Below are positions 1 through 8,428 of a DNA stretch of 64,000 nt, piece after piece. A model generated the notes under the pieces. That model was not told the DNA's origin. It saw nothing but the letters and a program-made list of their open reading frames with translations, and did no database searches. The DNA lies in the NCBI GenBank assembly GCA_002472275.1, contig DKRQ01000029.1:10667-74666 (forward strand). Direction: 5' to 3'. Both the position numbers and the translations under genes were made by a program. Every line of letters starts with the position of its first letter. Position 1 is the stretch's first letter. The stretch comes from Caryophanales bacterium UBA7278 (GTDB taxonomy: Bacteria > Bacillota_I > Bacilli_A > RFN20 > CAG-826).

Positions 1-1
1 C

Positions 2-1243
2 GGCCTCGCCGATTCGGCTTATGAGCCGACCGCTTTGGCCCGCACGAACCTCGTCTTCTCCGACGAGATCAAGACGATGGCCGTCACCAATCAGAAGAAC
101 AGTGGCCGCTGCTGGATCTTCGCTGGTCTTAACCTCTTACGCGAAATCGTCGCCAAGAAATGCCTTATCCAAGGCAAGTTCGAATTAAGCCAAAACTACA
201 TCTCCCTCTACGACAAGATCGAGAAGGCGAACTTCGCGATGGAGTCGATCGTCTCCTTGGCTCAGTATTCCCCCAATGAAAGGGTCTTCCAGTTCATCTT
301 GGATAACCCCATCTCCGACGGGGGTCAGTGGGACATGTTCGTCAATCTCGTGAGCAAATACGGCATCATGCCTAAGTCCTGCTTCCCCGAGACCTACAAT
401 AGCAATGCGACCCGCGAGACCAACTTCCTGGTGAACGCTGCCATCCGCAAATTCGCCCATGACGCCCACCAACTCGCGGTCAAGGGCAAACCCTCGCAGA
501 TCCGCTCCCTTAAGGAAGAGGTCCTAAAGAAGATTTATACCCTCTATCTCAACGCCCTTGGCGTTCCTCCCAAGGAATTCGAGTTCGAATGGGTCGAGGT
601 CAAAAACGGGAAGGAGACCTTCAAGAAGAAGACCTTTACCCCGAAATCCTTCTTCGATACCTACATTGGCAAGGAAATCAACGAATACCAGTCCCTCATC
701 AACTCCCCGACGGAGGACAAGCCCTTTGGCAAGAACTACACGATCGATTACCTAGGCAACGTCGTGGAAGGCAAGCCCATCAACCACGTCAACGTCACGA
801 TGGACGAGATGAAGGAAGCGATCATCAAGCAGCTCAAGGCCGGCGAACCGGTTTGGTTTGGTAGCGACGTAAGCTTCTACCGCGACCGCGAAACCTACGC
901 CTGGGATTCGGGCGCCTTCGATTTCGAGGGTTCCTATGGCATCCCCCTGGATTTCGAAAAGGGCGACATGCTCGACTATAGGCATAGCGCGATGAACCAC
1001 GCGATGGTCATCGTCGGCGTCGATCTCGCTAGTGGGGTCGCCAAGAAATGGAAGATTGAGAACTCCTGGGGCGACAATAACGGCTCCGCGGGTTATTACG
1101 TCATGTCCGGCGAATGGTTCGACCGCTTCGTCTACCAGGCCGTCGTCAAGACGAAATACCTCAAGAAAGAGACCGCCGCGGCCGCGAAGAAGAGCCCGAT
1201 CCACCTCAACCCCTGGGACCCCATGGGAACTTTAGCGGATTGA
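2..1243 (+). CDS. pepC: Aminopeptidase C (bleomycin hydrolase family, peptidase C1B), 5' end outside window
   Basis: Cytosolic papain-fold cysteine aminopeptidase that trims peptides from the N terminus; family members form hexamers. The reading frame is open from base 2, so the true start lies outside the window and roughly the first 40 to 50 residues are missing. The catalytic Gln and Cys lie in QKNSGRCWIFAGLN. The catalytic His is in NHAMVIVGVD and the Asn in ENSWGD, in the order and spacing of the family. The C terminus (about MGTLAD) is normal for PepC, where it reaches into the active site. A rubredoxin-like micro-gene follows 49 bp downstream. Family assignment is firm; a cellular role in peptide nutrition is inferred. 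Confidence 0.93.
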   Translation, partial: GLADSAYEPTALARTNLVFSDEIKTMAVTNQKNSGRCWIFAGLNLLREIVAKKCLIQGKFELSQNYISLYDKIEKANFAMESIVSLAQYSPNERVFQFILDNPISDGGQWDMFVNLVSKYGIMPKSCFPETYNSNATRETNFLVNAAIRKFAHDAHQLAVKGKPSQIRSLKEEVLKKIYTLYLNALGVPPKEFEFEWVEVKNGKETFKKKTFTPKSFFDTYIGKEINEYQSLINSPTEDKPFGKNYTIDYLGNVVEGKPINHVNVTMDEMKEAIIKQLKAGEPVWFGSDVSFYRDRETYAWDSGAFDFEGSYGIPLDFEKGDMLDYRHSAMNHAMVIVGVDLASGVAKKWKIENSWGDNNGSAGYYVMSGEWFDRFVYQAVVKTKYLKKETAAAAKKSPIHLNPWDPMGTLAD

Positions 1244-1292
1244 GTCTACCCCAAGCCATCCGTTATAGTTAATTGGATAGGAGGTCATTGCC

Positions 1293-1433
1293 ATGCCGGA
1301 AAAGGTTCAGAAATACCGTTGCCTGCTTTGCGGCGAGATCGTCATCCCCAACGAAGACGGTTCCTGCCCGATCTGCGGCGCCGACGCCGACCAGCTTGTG
1401 CCCGTTGACGAAGACGGGAACGACATCGCCTAA
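1293..1433 (+). CDS. Rubredoxin-like small zinc/iron-binding protein (46 aa)
   Basis: Short gene with a strong ribosome binding site (AGGAGGT, 1279-1285) eight bases before ATG. The 46-residue product has two Cys-X2-Cys knuckles, CLLC at residues 10-13 and CPIC at 25-28, with an acidic tail. This is the layout of the rubredoxin-like domain found at the C terminus of rubrerythrins and as a free-standing protein in anaerobes. It would bind one Fe or Zn and could carry electrons in peroxide or oxygen defence, but no rubrerythrin is in view, so the partner is unknown. A stem-loop terminator follows immediately. Confidence is high that it is translated and moderate for the function. Confidence 0.8.
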   Translation: MPEKVQKYRCLLCGEIVIPNEDGSCPICGADADQLVPVDEDGNDIA

Positions 1434-1447
1434 TCGATAGGAAAGGA

Positions 1448-1486
1448 AAAACTCACGGTGAGTGATTCGCCGTGAGTTTTCATTTT
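1448..1486 (+). terminator. Intrinsic terminator, probably bidirectional
   Basis: An 11-bp perfect stem (AAAACTCACGG with CCGTGAGTTTT) is followed by a T-rich run on the plus strand. On the minus strand the stem is also followed by T residues, so it can end both the rubredoxin-like transcript and the convergent lipoprotein gene. Confidence 0.85.
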
Positions 1487-1504
1487 TCTTTGGGTTTTGC
1501 GGGC

Positions 1505-2635
1505 TTATTTGTTGCCTACTGCGAAATCGAGGAAGGCCGAGGCAAGGGGGTTTTCGTATTGTTTGAGGGTCTCTTTCCTGGCCGTGGCTTTCTGAAGAGG
1601 GGTCATCGAGGCATAGCCTTCGATTTGCAACGCCATGCCTTCTAGGACCTTGGTCTGCACCTTGGAAGTGTATTCGAGGAAATGGACGTCGGAAGAAGTG
1701 GAGGCTTCGTATCTAGCGGAGGTGAAGTAGGAATCGGTGACCTTCATGGATTCGTCGAGGCCTTCGTTAAAGAAGACCGCGGCGAGTTCGATGACGTCGC
1801 CCGTCTTGGTACCCGTTCCGTCTGGATGGACGTAGTAGAGGGTGGGGAAAGCGCCGGCGCCGTATCCCGCTTCGTTATCTTCCGAATAGGCGAGGCCGAA
1901 CTCGGCTTTCTTGGCCGCGTAGGCGTCTTTGTCTAGACCATCGCGCCAAGCATCGCAGTCGATGTAATAGAAGTTCTGGCTGAGGTTATCGTTTTCCTTT
2001 AGATAGGGGATCAGGGTATTCGAGTCGAAGAAGGCGCAGTCGCCGCACTTATCGCGGCCAAAGTAGACCGTGAAGGCCTGATTGCCCTCATAGAGCTTGG
2101 ATAGCCCCGCCTCCTCGATGCGGAAGATCTTGGGCTTTTTGACCCTCGTGTCCATCCAATTGGTGAAGAAGGCGGCCGAATTGACCCAGTCCGATTTCAA
2201 ATCGTGGGTGTCGTTTTGGAATTTGAGGGCCCCTTCCTGGAAGATGCCCATGGTCGCGGAGCCGCTATAGAGCTTGAGGCCGATCTTGTCGCTATTTTCG
2301 ACCGCCTTGAAGTCGGCGAGGGAGGTCAAATAGACGAGTAGCTTATTCCTTTTTATATAAGGGGCGAGGATCTCATCGTGCCAACTGGACCAGCAAACGC
2401 AGCCGTCGGAGGTGTCCTTGACGATGAGGATGAAGGATTTCTTGGCGTCGATGAGGGAATTGATCTTGGCGGTGTCGGCCTCGGTCAGATGGGAGACGCC
2501 TTCGATGGGGGCGTCCATACCGATCACGGTGCCAAAGCAAAGCTCCACGGGCTTGTTGTCGCCCTCGTTTCCCCCGCAGGAAAAGCAAAGCGGGAGCAGT
2601 AGGGGGAGAGATAGGGGGAGCAGCGCTTTTCTCAT
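1505..2635 (-). CDS. Lipoprotein with two thioredoxin-like domains
   Basis: A 376-residue exported protein. The N terminus is a classic type II signal peptide (basic start, Leu-rich core, lipobox CFSC), so the mature protein should be lipid-anchored on the outer face of the membrane. Two thioredoxin-fold segments can be seen. The first, at about residues 60-110, has a vicinal CVCW motif. The second, at about 185-275, has CGDC followed by a conserved FPTLYY stretch with the cis-Pro position. A redox role in disulfide handling or thiol sensing at the surface is inferred; the substrate is unknown. It is a single gene, convergent with the rubredoxin-like gene and divergent from potA. No clear Shine-Dalgarno sequence precedes the ATG. 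Confidence 0.7.
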   Translation of the reverse strand: MRKALLPLSLPLLLPLCFSCGGNEGDNKPVELCFGTVIGMDAPIEGVSHLTEADTAKINSLIDAKKSFILIVKDTSDGCVCWSSWHDEILAPYIKRNKLLVYLTSLADFKAVENSDKIGLKLYSGSATMGIFQEGALKFQNDTHDLKSDWVNSAAFFTNWMDTRVKKPKIFRIEEAGLSKLYEGNQAFTVYFGRDKCGDCAFFDSNTLIPYLKENDNLSQNFYYIDCDAWRDGLDKDAYAAKKAEFGLAYSEDNEAGYGAGAFPTLYYVHPDGTGTKTGDVIELAAVFFNEGLDESMKVTDSYFTSARYEASTSSDVHFLEYTSKVQTKVLEGMALQIEGYASMTPLQKATARKETLKQYENPLASAFLDFAVGNK

Positions 2636-2912
2636 GTCAGTTGAAATTGTAAGAAAAAGCGTTACGAAAGCAAAGCGGAAAAGGAAAAATTTTTCGCGCT
2701 TGGAAAATGACGCGAAAAGCCCGATAAGGCCGAATAAAAGCCAACTTTTTGCCCCTACGAAAAAGTCGGGGGGACCCCCGGGGGCAAACCGAAGAAAAAA
2801 AGTTGTTGATTTTATGGGGTCTTGCCCCCATTATTTCGGCGTTGAATTTGGACTCCTCAGCAGCCAATTCATCATCTGTAACATTGTCTTTCTTAGTTGG
2901 GAGGTAACGTCT
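2636..2912. other. Divergent intergenic region upstream of potA
   Basis: 277 bp between the divergent lipoprotein gene and potA. It contains G- and C-runs that can fold (for example the self-complementary CCCCCGGGGG near 2776 and TGGGG...CCCCA near 2815-2831), then a strong potA ribosome binding site (GGGAGGT, 2899-2905). I do not recognise a known riboswitch class here. A structured leader regulating polyamine uptake is possible but unproven. Confidence 0.35.
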
Positions 2913-4436
2913 ATGGAAGATAAAGCAACCATCATCTCGTTGCGCAACGTCTGCAAGTCGTTTGAGGACGGGGTCACCGTCGTCGATGACTTCAACCTCG
3001 ATGTGAAGGAAGGGGAGTTCATCACGATCCTTGGCCCGTCGGGTTGCGGCAAAACGACCACTTTGCGCATGATCGCGGGCTTCGAACTGCCCACGAGCGG
3101 CAGCATCATGCTGAATGGGGAGGACATCTCTTTGCTCCCGCCTTACAAAAGGCCGGTCAACACCGTTTTCCAGCATTACGCCCTTTTCCCGCACCTCGAC
3201 GTCTACGATAACGTCGCCTTCGGCCTCAAGCTGAAGAAGGTGCCCGTCGAAGTCACCGACCGCAAGGGCAACAAGAAAATCAAAATGAAACACCTGGACG
3301 CCCACACGATCGACGAGCGCGTTTCCCACGCCCTTCAAATCGTCGACTTGGACGAGATGGAAGACCGCGACGTCTCCACCCTCTCCGGCGGCCAGCAGCA
3401 GCGCGTCGCGATCGCCCGCGCCATCGTCAACCAGCCGAAGGTCCTTCTCCTCGACGAACCCCTCTCCGCCCTCGACCACAAGATGAGGAAGGACATGCAG
3501 GTCGAACTCAAGGAAATGCACAAGAAACTCGGCATCACCTTCTTCTACGTCACCCACGACCAGGAAGAGGCCCTCACGATGTCCGACCGCATCATCGTCA
3601 TGAAAAACGGCGTCATCCAGCAAATCGGCACGCCGGAAGACATCTATAACGAACCCGTCAACGCTTTCGTCGCGGACTTCATCGGCGAATCCAACATCTA
3701 TAACGGCACGATGGTCGGCAAACTCCAGGTCCGCTTCATCGGCGCCAAGTGGGATTGCATCGACGATTTCCCCCTCAATGAGAAGGTCGACATCGTCGTC
3801 CGTCCCGAGGACGTCATCATCGGCCCGGCCGGCAAGGGCATGGTCGACGGCGAGATCGTCTCCAAGATCTTCAAAGGCGTCCATTACGAATACATCGTCA
3901 TCGTTGGAAAGAACGAAGTTCTTTGCCGCGACACCAAGGATCACCCCGTCGGCGCGACCGTCTCCATCTCCGTCGAGAAGGAGAACATCCAGATCATGCA
4001 CAAGGAGCTCTCCGAGAACCAATACACCGACGCGTGGATCAACTCCTCCAACCAAGTCGTCATCGGCGAGGATCCCTTCGAATGCGACGTCGCCCAGCTC
4101 GTCCCGGGCGGCAAACTCCAGGAAGACGGCTCGGTCCTTGACCCCGTCTCCAAGAGGACCTATCGCTTCAAAGACGCCGACGTGGTCGCCACGATCGACC
4201 TCGACAAAGTCACCCTCTCCGACGATTTGGAATCCGGCGCCACGCAGGGCACCATCATCAACCTCGTCTGGATCGGCGACCATTACCAATACATCGTCCG
4301 CACCGACGATGATGAGGACTTCGTCGTGAATTCGCCTTATTCTTGGAACGAGAACGACCTCGTTTCCATTTCGGTCGACAAGGCCGCCATCAAGCTGCGC
4401 TTGAAGAAGGATTTGGAAGAATATGCCGAAGACTGA
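2913..4436 (+). CDS. potA: Spermidine/putrescine ABC transporter ATP-binding protein PotA, C-terminally extended
   Basis: ATPase of a polyamine importer. The start at 2913 is chosen because GGGAGGT lies eight bases upstream and the family N terminus (MEDKATIISLRNV) begins there; longer in-frame versions run into non-coding sequence. Walker A is GPSGCGKTT at residues 41-49, with the signature LSGGQQQR and Walker B VLLLDEP. At 507 residues it is well above the usual 350-380. The extra 130 or so residues after the first TOBE-like domain contain what looks like a second TOBE-like unit (GTIINLVWIGDHYQYIV echoing GEIVSKIFKGVHYEYIV). First gene of potABCD; its end overlaps potB by 14 bp. Confidence 0.93.
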   Translation: MEDKATIISLRNVCKSFEDGVTVVDDFNLDVKEGEFITILGPSGCGKTTTLRMIAGFELPTSGSIMLNGEDISLLPPYKRPVNTVFQHYALFPHLDVYDNVAFGLKLKKVPVEVTDRKGNKKIKMKHLDAHTIDERVSHALQIVDLDEMEDRDVSTLSGGQQQRVAIARAIVNQPKVLLLDEPLSALDHKMRKDMQVELKEMHKKLGITFFYVTHDQEEALTMSDRIIVMKNGVIQQIGTPEDIYNEPVNAFVADFIGESNIYNGTMVGKLQVRFIGAKWDCIDDFPLNEKVDIVVRPEDVIIGPAGKGMVDGEIVSKIFKGVHYEYIVIVGKNEVLCRDTKDHPVGATVSISVEKENIQIMHKELSENQYTDAWINSSNQVVIGEDPFECDVAQLVPGGKLQEDGSVLDPVSKRTYRFKDADVVATIDLDKVTLSDDLESGATQGTIINLVWIGDHYQYIVRTDDDEDFVVNSPYSWNENDLVSISVDKAAIKLRLKKDLEEYAED

Positions 4437-5286
4437 GACCGCGCCGCGCCATAAGGACAAGGGCAGGGTCAAGAGGTTCTTCGCCTTCAAGAGGAAGTAC
4501 CTCGCGATTCCCTATTTCGCCTTCCTGATCCTTTTCGTCATCATCCCGATCCTGATCATCCTCGTCTATGCCTTCACCATCACCGACGAGTCCGGCGCCC
4601 TCCATCTCTCGGGTCAGGGTTTCGTGGATTTCTTCACCTCGCCGACCAAGATCAACGTCTTGGTGGTATCCCTATTCCTAGGCGTCGTGAACACCCTCTT
4701 ATGCCTATTGATTGGCTATCCCATCGCGTATTTGCTCGCGAATAAGAAGGTCAATCAGAACTACGTCCTCGTCATGCTCTTCGTCATGCCGATGTGGATC
4801 AACTTCGTCCTTAGGACGGGCGCGACCCGCGACGTGCTTGCCTGGATGGGCATCTACGGCGGCCAGCATCCTTACTTGGCCACCCTCATCGGCTTGGTCT
4901 ACAACTATCTGCCGTTTACCATCCTTCCGCTTTATACGACCATGATCAAACTCGACCGCGCCCAGATCGAGGCGGCCCGCGACCTAGGTTGCAACCCCGT
5001 CCAGACCTTCACCCGCTCGATTTTGCCCCAGTCGGTCCCGGGCATCGTCTCGGCTTCGGAAATGGTCTTCATGCCGACCCTCTCGAGCTACGTCATCTCC
5101 GACACCCTCTCCGAGGGCAAGCTGACCCTCTTCGGCAACTCCATCTACCAAAGCTTCTCCCAGTCGCTTTGGAACCAAGGTTCCTTCATGGCCTTCATCA
5201 TGCTCGTCCTCATCGTCATCACGATGTTCGCGACCAAGAAGTTCCGTAAGGACGAATCGCCCAAGAAAGGAGCCGGACTATGGTAA
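4423..5286 (+). CDS. potB: Spermidine/putrescine ABC transporter permease PotB
   Basis: Inner-membrane permease of 287 residues with six predicted membrane segments, starting at about residue 28. The cytoplasmic EAA loop, which docks the ATPase, is visible as EAARDLGCNPVQTF followed by the usual ILPQSVPGI. Partner of PotC in the importer core. Start codon overlaps the end of potA, and the stop overlaps potC by 7 bp, so translation is probably coupled. Family assignment is clear from the EAA motif, length and operon order. Confidence 0.93.
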   Translation: MPKTETAPRHKDKGRVKRFFAFKRKYLAIPYFAFLILFVIIPILIILVYAFTITDESGALHLSGQGFVDFFTSPTKINVLVVSLFLGVVNTLLCLLIGYPIAYLLANKKVNQNYVLVMLFVMPMWINFVLRTGATRDVLAWMGIYGGQHPYLATLIGLVYNYLPFTILPLYTTMIKLDRAQIEAARDLGCNPVQTFTRSILPQSVPGIVSASEMVFMPTLSSYVISDTLSEGKLTLFGNSIYQSFSQSLWNQGSFMAFIMLVLIVITMFATKKFRKDESPKKGAGLW

Positions 5287-6191
5287 ACGCATCCTCCAAA
5301 GCCGCCCTTTCCCCTAACGCCAGGAAGGAGAGGAGGCACAACATCCTCACCAAGACCTTTGGCCTATCCGCGATTTGGCTCGTCCTGATCGTGATGTACA
5401 TTCCGATCCTCGTCCTCATCGCCTTCTCCTTCACGACCGCGACCAACATCGGCACCTGGGAGGAGGGCTTCAGCTTCGAGCTCTACAGCAGGCTCTTCGA
5501 ATCCGCCGAGATCATGACCGCCTTGGGCAACACCCTCATCATCGCGGCCGTCTCTAGCGCCCTCTCCACCCTCCTTGGTACCTGCGGTGCCATCGGCGCC
5601 TATTACTCCAAGCGCAGGGCGCGCTCGGTCATTGAGAACGTTACCCAGATCCCGGTCGTCAACGCTGAGATCGTCATCGCCTTGTCTTTGACCGTCATGT
5701 TCGTCTTCATCGGCGACTACATCTTCCGCGGCAATTCCATCTTCTCCTTCTGGACGTTGCTATTTGGCCATATCGTCCTGCAGGTCCCCTTCGTCTACCT
5801 CTCGGTCAAACCGAAGCTCCAGCAGATGGACCCCGCCCTCTATGAGGCCGCCCTCGACCTAGGCTGCAATCAGCGGCAGGCCCTTTGGAAGGCCACGATC
5901 CCCGAAATCGTCCCGGGCATCGCTTCGGGCCTTCTCCTATCCTTCACCCTCTCCCTCGACGACTTCATCGTCTCCGCCTTCACTAGGGGCGCTGGCCTTC
6001 TTTCGGGGGACAACGAGATCCAGACTTTGTCCACGCTCGTCCAATCCAAGATCAAAAAAGGCCCGATCCCGCCTGAGATGAGGCCTCTTACCACCATCAT
6101 CTTCCTCGTGGTCCTACTGATCGTCATCCTCGTGACGGTCCGCCGCAACATGACCGCGAAAACCGCCAAGAGAAGGAGGGGACGTCAATGA
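5280..6191 (+). CDS. potC: Spermidine/putrescine ABC transporter permease PotC
   Basis: Second permease subunit, 303 residues, six predicted membrane helices, with EAA loop YEAALDLGCNQRQALWKATIPE and the typical LSLDDFIVSAF segment of PotC. A short hydrophilic N-terminal stretch (about 30 residues) precedes the first helix. It overlaps potB upstream and potD downstream (ATGA type, 4 bp), so the four genes should be one transcript with coupled translation. Confidence 0.93.
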   Translation: MVNASSKAALSPNARKERRHNILTKTFGLSAIWLVLIVMYIPILVLIAFSFTTATNIGTWEEGFSFELYSRLFESAEIMTALGNTLIIAAVSSALSTLLGTCGAIGAYYSKRRARSVIENVTQIPVVNAEIVIALSLTVMFVFIGDYIFRGNSIFSFWTLLFGHIVLQVPFVYLSVKPKLQQMDPALYEAALDLGCNQRQALWKATIPEIVPGIASGLLLSFTLSLDDFIVSAFTRGAGLLSGDNEIQTLSTLVQSKIKKGPIPPEMRPLTTIIFLVVLLIVILVTVRRNMTAKTAKRRRGRQ

Positions 6192-8110
6192 AGAAACTCA
6201 AACCGTTGCTCGGCCTTTCCATGGGCCTGATGTGCGCTTCCGCTCTTTCTGGTTGCTCCTCTGAGCCGGTGGTCACCCTCCACGTCCTTAACGCGGAGGA
6301 CTACATCTGCGAAGGCAAGGACGCCGAGATCTACTATGACCTCGATGGCGATGGCGAGGACGAGGTCTATAACTCCGTTCTTACCCTCTTCGAACTCGTC
6401 GAGGGGAAGAAACTAGGCAAGAAGGTCAAGGTCATCTACGACTGCTACGACACGAACGAGACCATGCTCTCCTCCTTAAAGACCGGCAAATCGCATTACG
6501 ATCTCGTCTGCTGCTCCGACTACACAGTGCAGAAGATGGCCAGTAGCGGCCTTCTCCAGCCGATTCCCAAGGAAAGCGTCGCCAACTACTATGGCGACGA
6601 AGAGACCGCGGGCTATGCCCCGAGCTTCCTCCGCGAGAAGATGCAGGGCATCGAGGCCCCGCTTCCTGACGGCACCAAGGCCATCCTCGACGACTACACG
6701 GTCGGCTATATGTGGGGCACCCTCGGCATCGTCTATAACTCCGCCAAAATCGCCAAGGACAAAGGCCTCGACGAGGCCAGGGTCCATAGCGACATGCGCG
6801 AATGGGCCAATTGCTGGGATCCCGTCTACTATGGCGAGATGTCCGTCAAGGACTCCATGCGCGACACCTATTCGATGGGCATCATGAAGCTCTTCGACCA
6901 GGAGATCCGCGACAAGCTGAAGGCGAGCGGCTTCTTCGATGAGGACCTCTTCCTGAAGCAGGAGGGGACCCTCGAGGAGAATTACGATGCCTACCTAAAA
7001 GCGGTCGAAGGCTACGGCCCGACCATCACCGAGATCTTCAACCGTTGCGACAAGGAAACGGTCAAGGAGGTCGAGAAGGTCCTTCTCTCCCTAAAGGAGA
7101 ACGTCTTCGGCTTCGAGGTCGACTCCGGCAAGGAGGACATCCAAAAGGGCCTCGTCGGCATGAACCTCGCTTGGAGTGGCGACGCGACCTACGCGATCAC
7201 CCACGCCCGCAACCAGTGGAACACCACCCTCAATTACTCGATCCCCAAGACCGGAGGCAACATCTGGTTCGACTCCTGGACCCTCACTAGGGAAGCCAAG
7301 CAGCCCGAGATGGCCCTCGACTTCCTCAACTTCTTCTGCGACCCGGTCATCGCCGCGGCCAACCAGGACTACGTCGGCTACACCTCCTTCATCGCGGGGG
7401 AGAATTGCCGCGACGTCCTCATCGAGACCCATGACGCTCGCATGCATGCGATGTTCGAATGGGACAAGAAGGAGGAGTGGTACCGCTACCCCGAGACCTA
7501 CATCGACCCCGAGACGGGCGAGGAAGCCACCAAGGAAGAACCCGCCTATAGCGAGGACTACGGTTACGTCTACGACCCCCATTTCGTCGGCTCCGACCTC
7601 GACGTTTGCGTCTATGACGGCGTCGAATACGAGGGTGGCTGGGACCAATACGCCGAAGACCACGGCTGGAACGTCGTCAACCTCGAATACTTCTTCAAGA
7701 TGGACGACGTCTACGAAGGCTTCGGGATCAACCCTGACGACGAAGAGGCCGAGCCTTCCGTCGACTTCTATGGCGAATCCCCGCTAGACAACCCTTATCT
7801 CGTCTTCTCCGATGAGAAAGTGGTGGAATACCAAGGCGAATCCTTCGTCGCGGGAGGGGCCCTCTACGCCCAATACCCGCCTCAGACGATCGTCCCTAAG
7901 CTCGCCATCATGCGCGACTACGGACCCGACAACTCCAACGTCCTCACGATGTGGGAGAACGTCAAGTCGAACAACCTGCCGATCGCCGGCGTGGTCGTGT
8001 TCGGCATCATCTTGGTGGCCGCGGCGGGACTCGTCGTCGCCGGACTCATCACCAAGAGGAGATACCACGTCATCAAAGTCGCCAGGCGCAAGGAAACCGC
8101 CCGCAAATAA
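6188..8110 (+). CDS. potD: Polyamine-binding protein PotD-like, with lipobox and C-terminal membrane anchor
   Basis: Substrate-binding component of the polyamine importer. The signal peptide ends in lipobox LSGC (Cys 23), and the mature domain begins with the family pattern VTLHVLNAEDYI. The window later shows the YTVGYMWGTLGIVYN core and the NIWFDSWTL segment of periplasmic polyamine-binding proteins. At 640 residues it is nearly twice the family length (about 350). It carries an acidic, Tyr-rich insert at about 430-560, and a C-terminal membrane helix at about 597-621 followed by a basic tail. It may therefore be anchored at both ends. The binding specificity (spermidine or putrescine) cannot be read with certainty. 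A terminator follows at 8122. Confidence 0.85.
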   Translation: MKKLKPLLGLSMGLMCASALSGCSSEPVVTLHVLNAEDYICEGKDAEIYYDLDGDGEDEVYNSVLTLFELVEGKKLGKKVKVIYDCYDTNETMLSSLKTGKSHYDLVCCSDYTVQKMASSGLLQPIPKESVANYYGDEETAGYAPSFLREKMQGIEAPLPDGTKAILDDYTVGYMWGTLGIVYNSAKIAKDKGLDEARVHSDMREWANCWDPVYYGEMSVKDSMRDTYSMGIMKLFDQEIRDKLKASGFFDEDLFLKQEGTLEENYDAYLKAVEGYGPTITEIFNRCDKETVKEVEKVLLSLKENVFGFEVDSGKEDIQKGLVGMNLAWSGDATYAITHARNQWNTTLNYSIPKTGGNIWFDSWTLTREAKQPEMALDFLNFFCDPVIAAANQDYVGYTSFIAGENCRDVLIETHDARMHAMFEWDKKEEWYRYPETYIDPETGEEATKEEPAYSEDYGYVYDPHFVGSDLDVCVYDGVEYEGGWDQYAEDHGWNVVNLEYFFKMDDVYEGFGINPDDEEAEPSVDFYGESPLDNPYLVFSDEKVVEYQGESFVAGGALYAQYPPQTIVPKLAIMRDYGPDNSNVLTMWENVKSNNLPIAGVVVFGIILVAAAGLVVAGLITKRRYHVIKVARRKETARK

Positions 8111-8121
8111 AGCGATCACGG

Positions 8122-8157
8122 CCCGGATATCCAAAGGATAGCCGGGTCTTTTCTTTT
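8122..8157 (+). terminator. Intrinsic terminator of potABCD
   Basis: Stem CCCGG-ATCC / GGAT-CCGGG with an AAA loop, followed by TCTTTTCTTTTT. Confidence 0.85.
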
Positions 8158-8198
8158 TGCTTCTCTATGGTGGGGGGAGGTGCTATAATCTCGTCGCT

Positions 8199-8273
8199 GC
8201 ATCCGTAGCCAAGTGGTAAGGTCAGTGACTGCAACTCACTTATTCGTCGGTTCGAATCCGGCCGGATGCTCCA
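8199..8273 (+). tRNA. tRNA-Cys (anticodon GCA), CCA encoded
   Basis: Cloverleaf of 75 nt: acceptor GCATCCG (8199-8205) pairs with CGGATGC (8263-8269), discriminator T, encoded CCA. The anticodon stem AGTGA/TCACT closes loop CTGCAAC, anticodon GCA. The T arm carries GGTTCGAATCC. A -10-like TATAAT lies just upstream (8184-8189). Confidence 0.96.
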
Positions 8274-8285
8274 TAAAAAGAATTG

Positions 8286-8314
8286 CCCTCGGTCCAGCGA
8301 TCGGGGGTTTTCTT
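8286..8314 (+). terminator. Intrinsic terminator after tRNA-Cys
   Basis: Nine-pair stem (CCCTCGGTC with GATCGGGGG, two G-T wobbles) followed by TTTTCTTCTT. Confidence 0.75.
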
Positions 8315-8428
8315 CTTCCTTGAGGAAAAAAGAGGGGTTTTGCGGGGCTTTTCCTAACGGGAAAGGATTGTTGAAAAAAGCGTGGAATCGTTTATCCTAT
8401 TGGAAGATTCCGTTCCGGGGGAAATCGT

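Noticed and set aside
2636..2912. Third c-di-GMP riboswitch or other known riboswitch before potA
   Set aside because: GCAAACC occurs but the GACGCAAAGC block and the rest of the aptamer are absent.
2637..4490. Long open frame on the minus strand opposite potA
   Set aside because: It mirrors the potA codons, is an Asp/Val/Gly-rich shadow with no domain, and runs across the intergenic leader.
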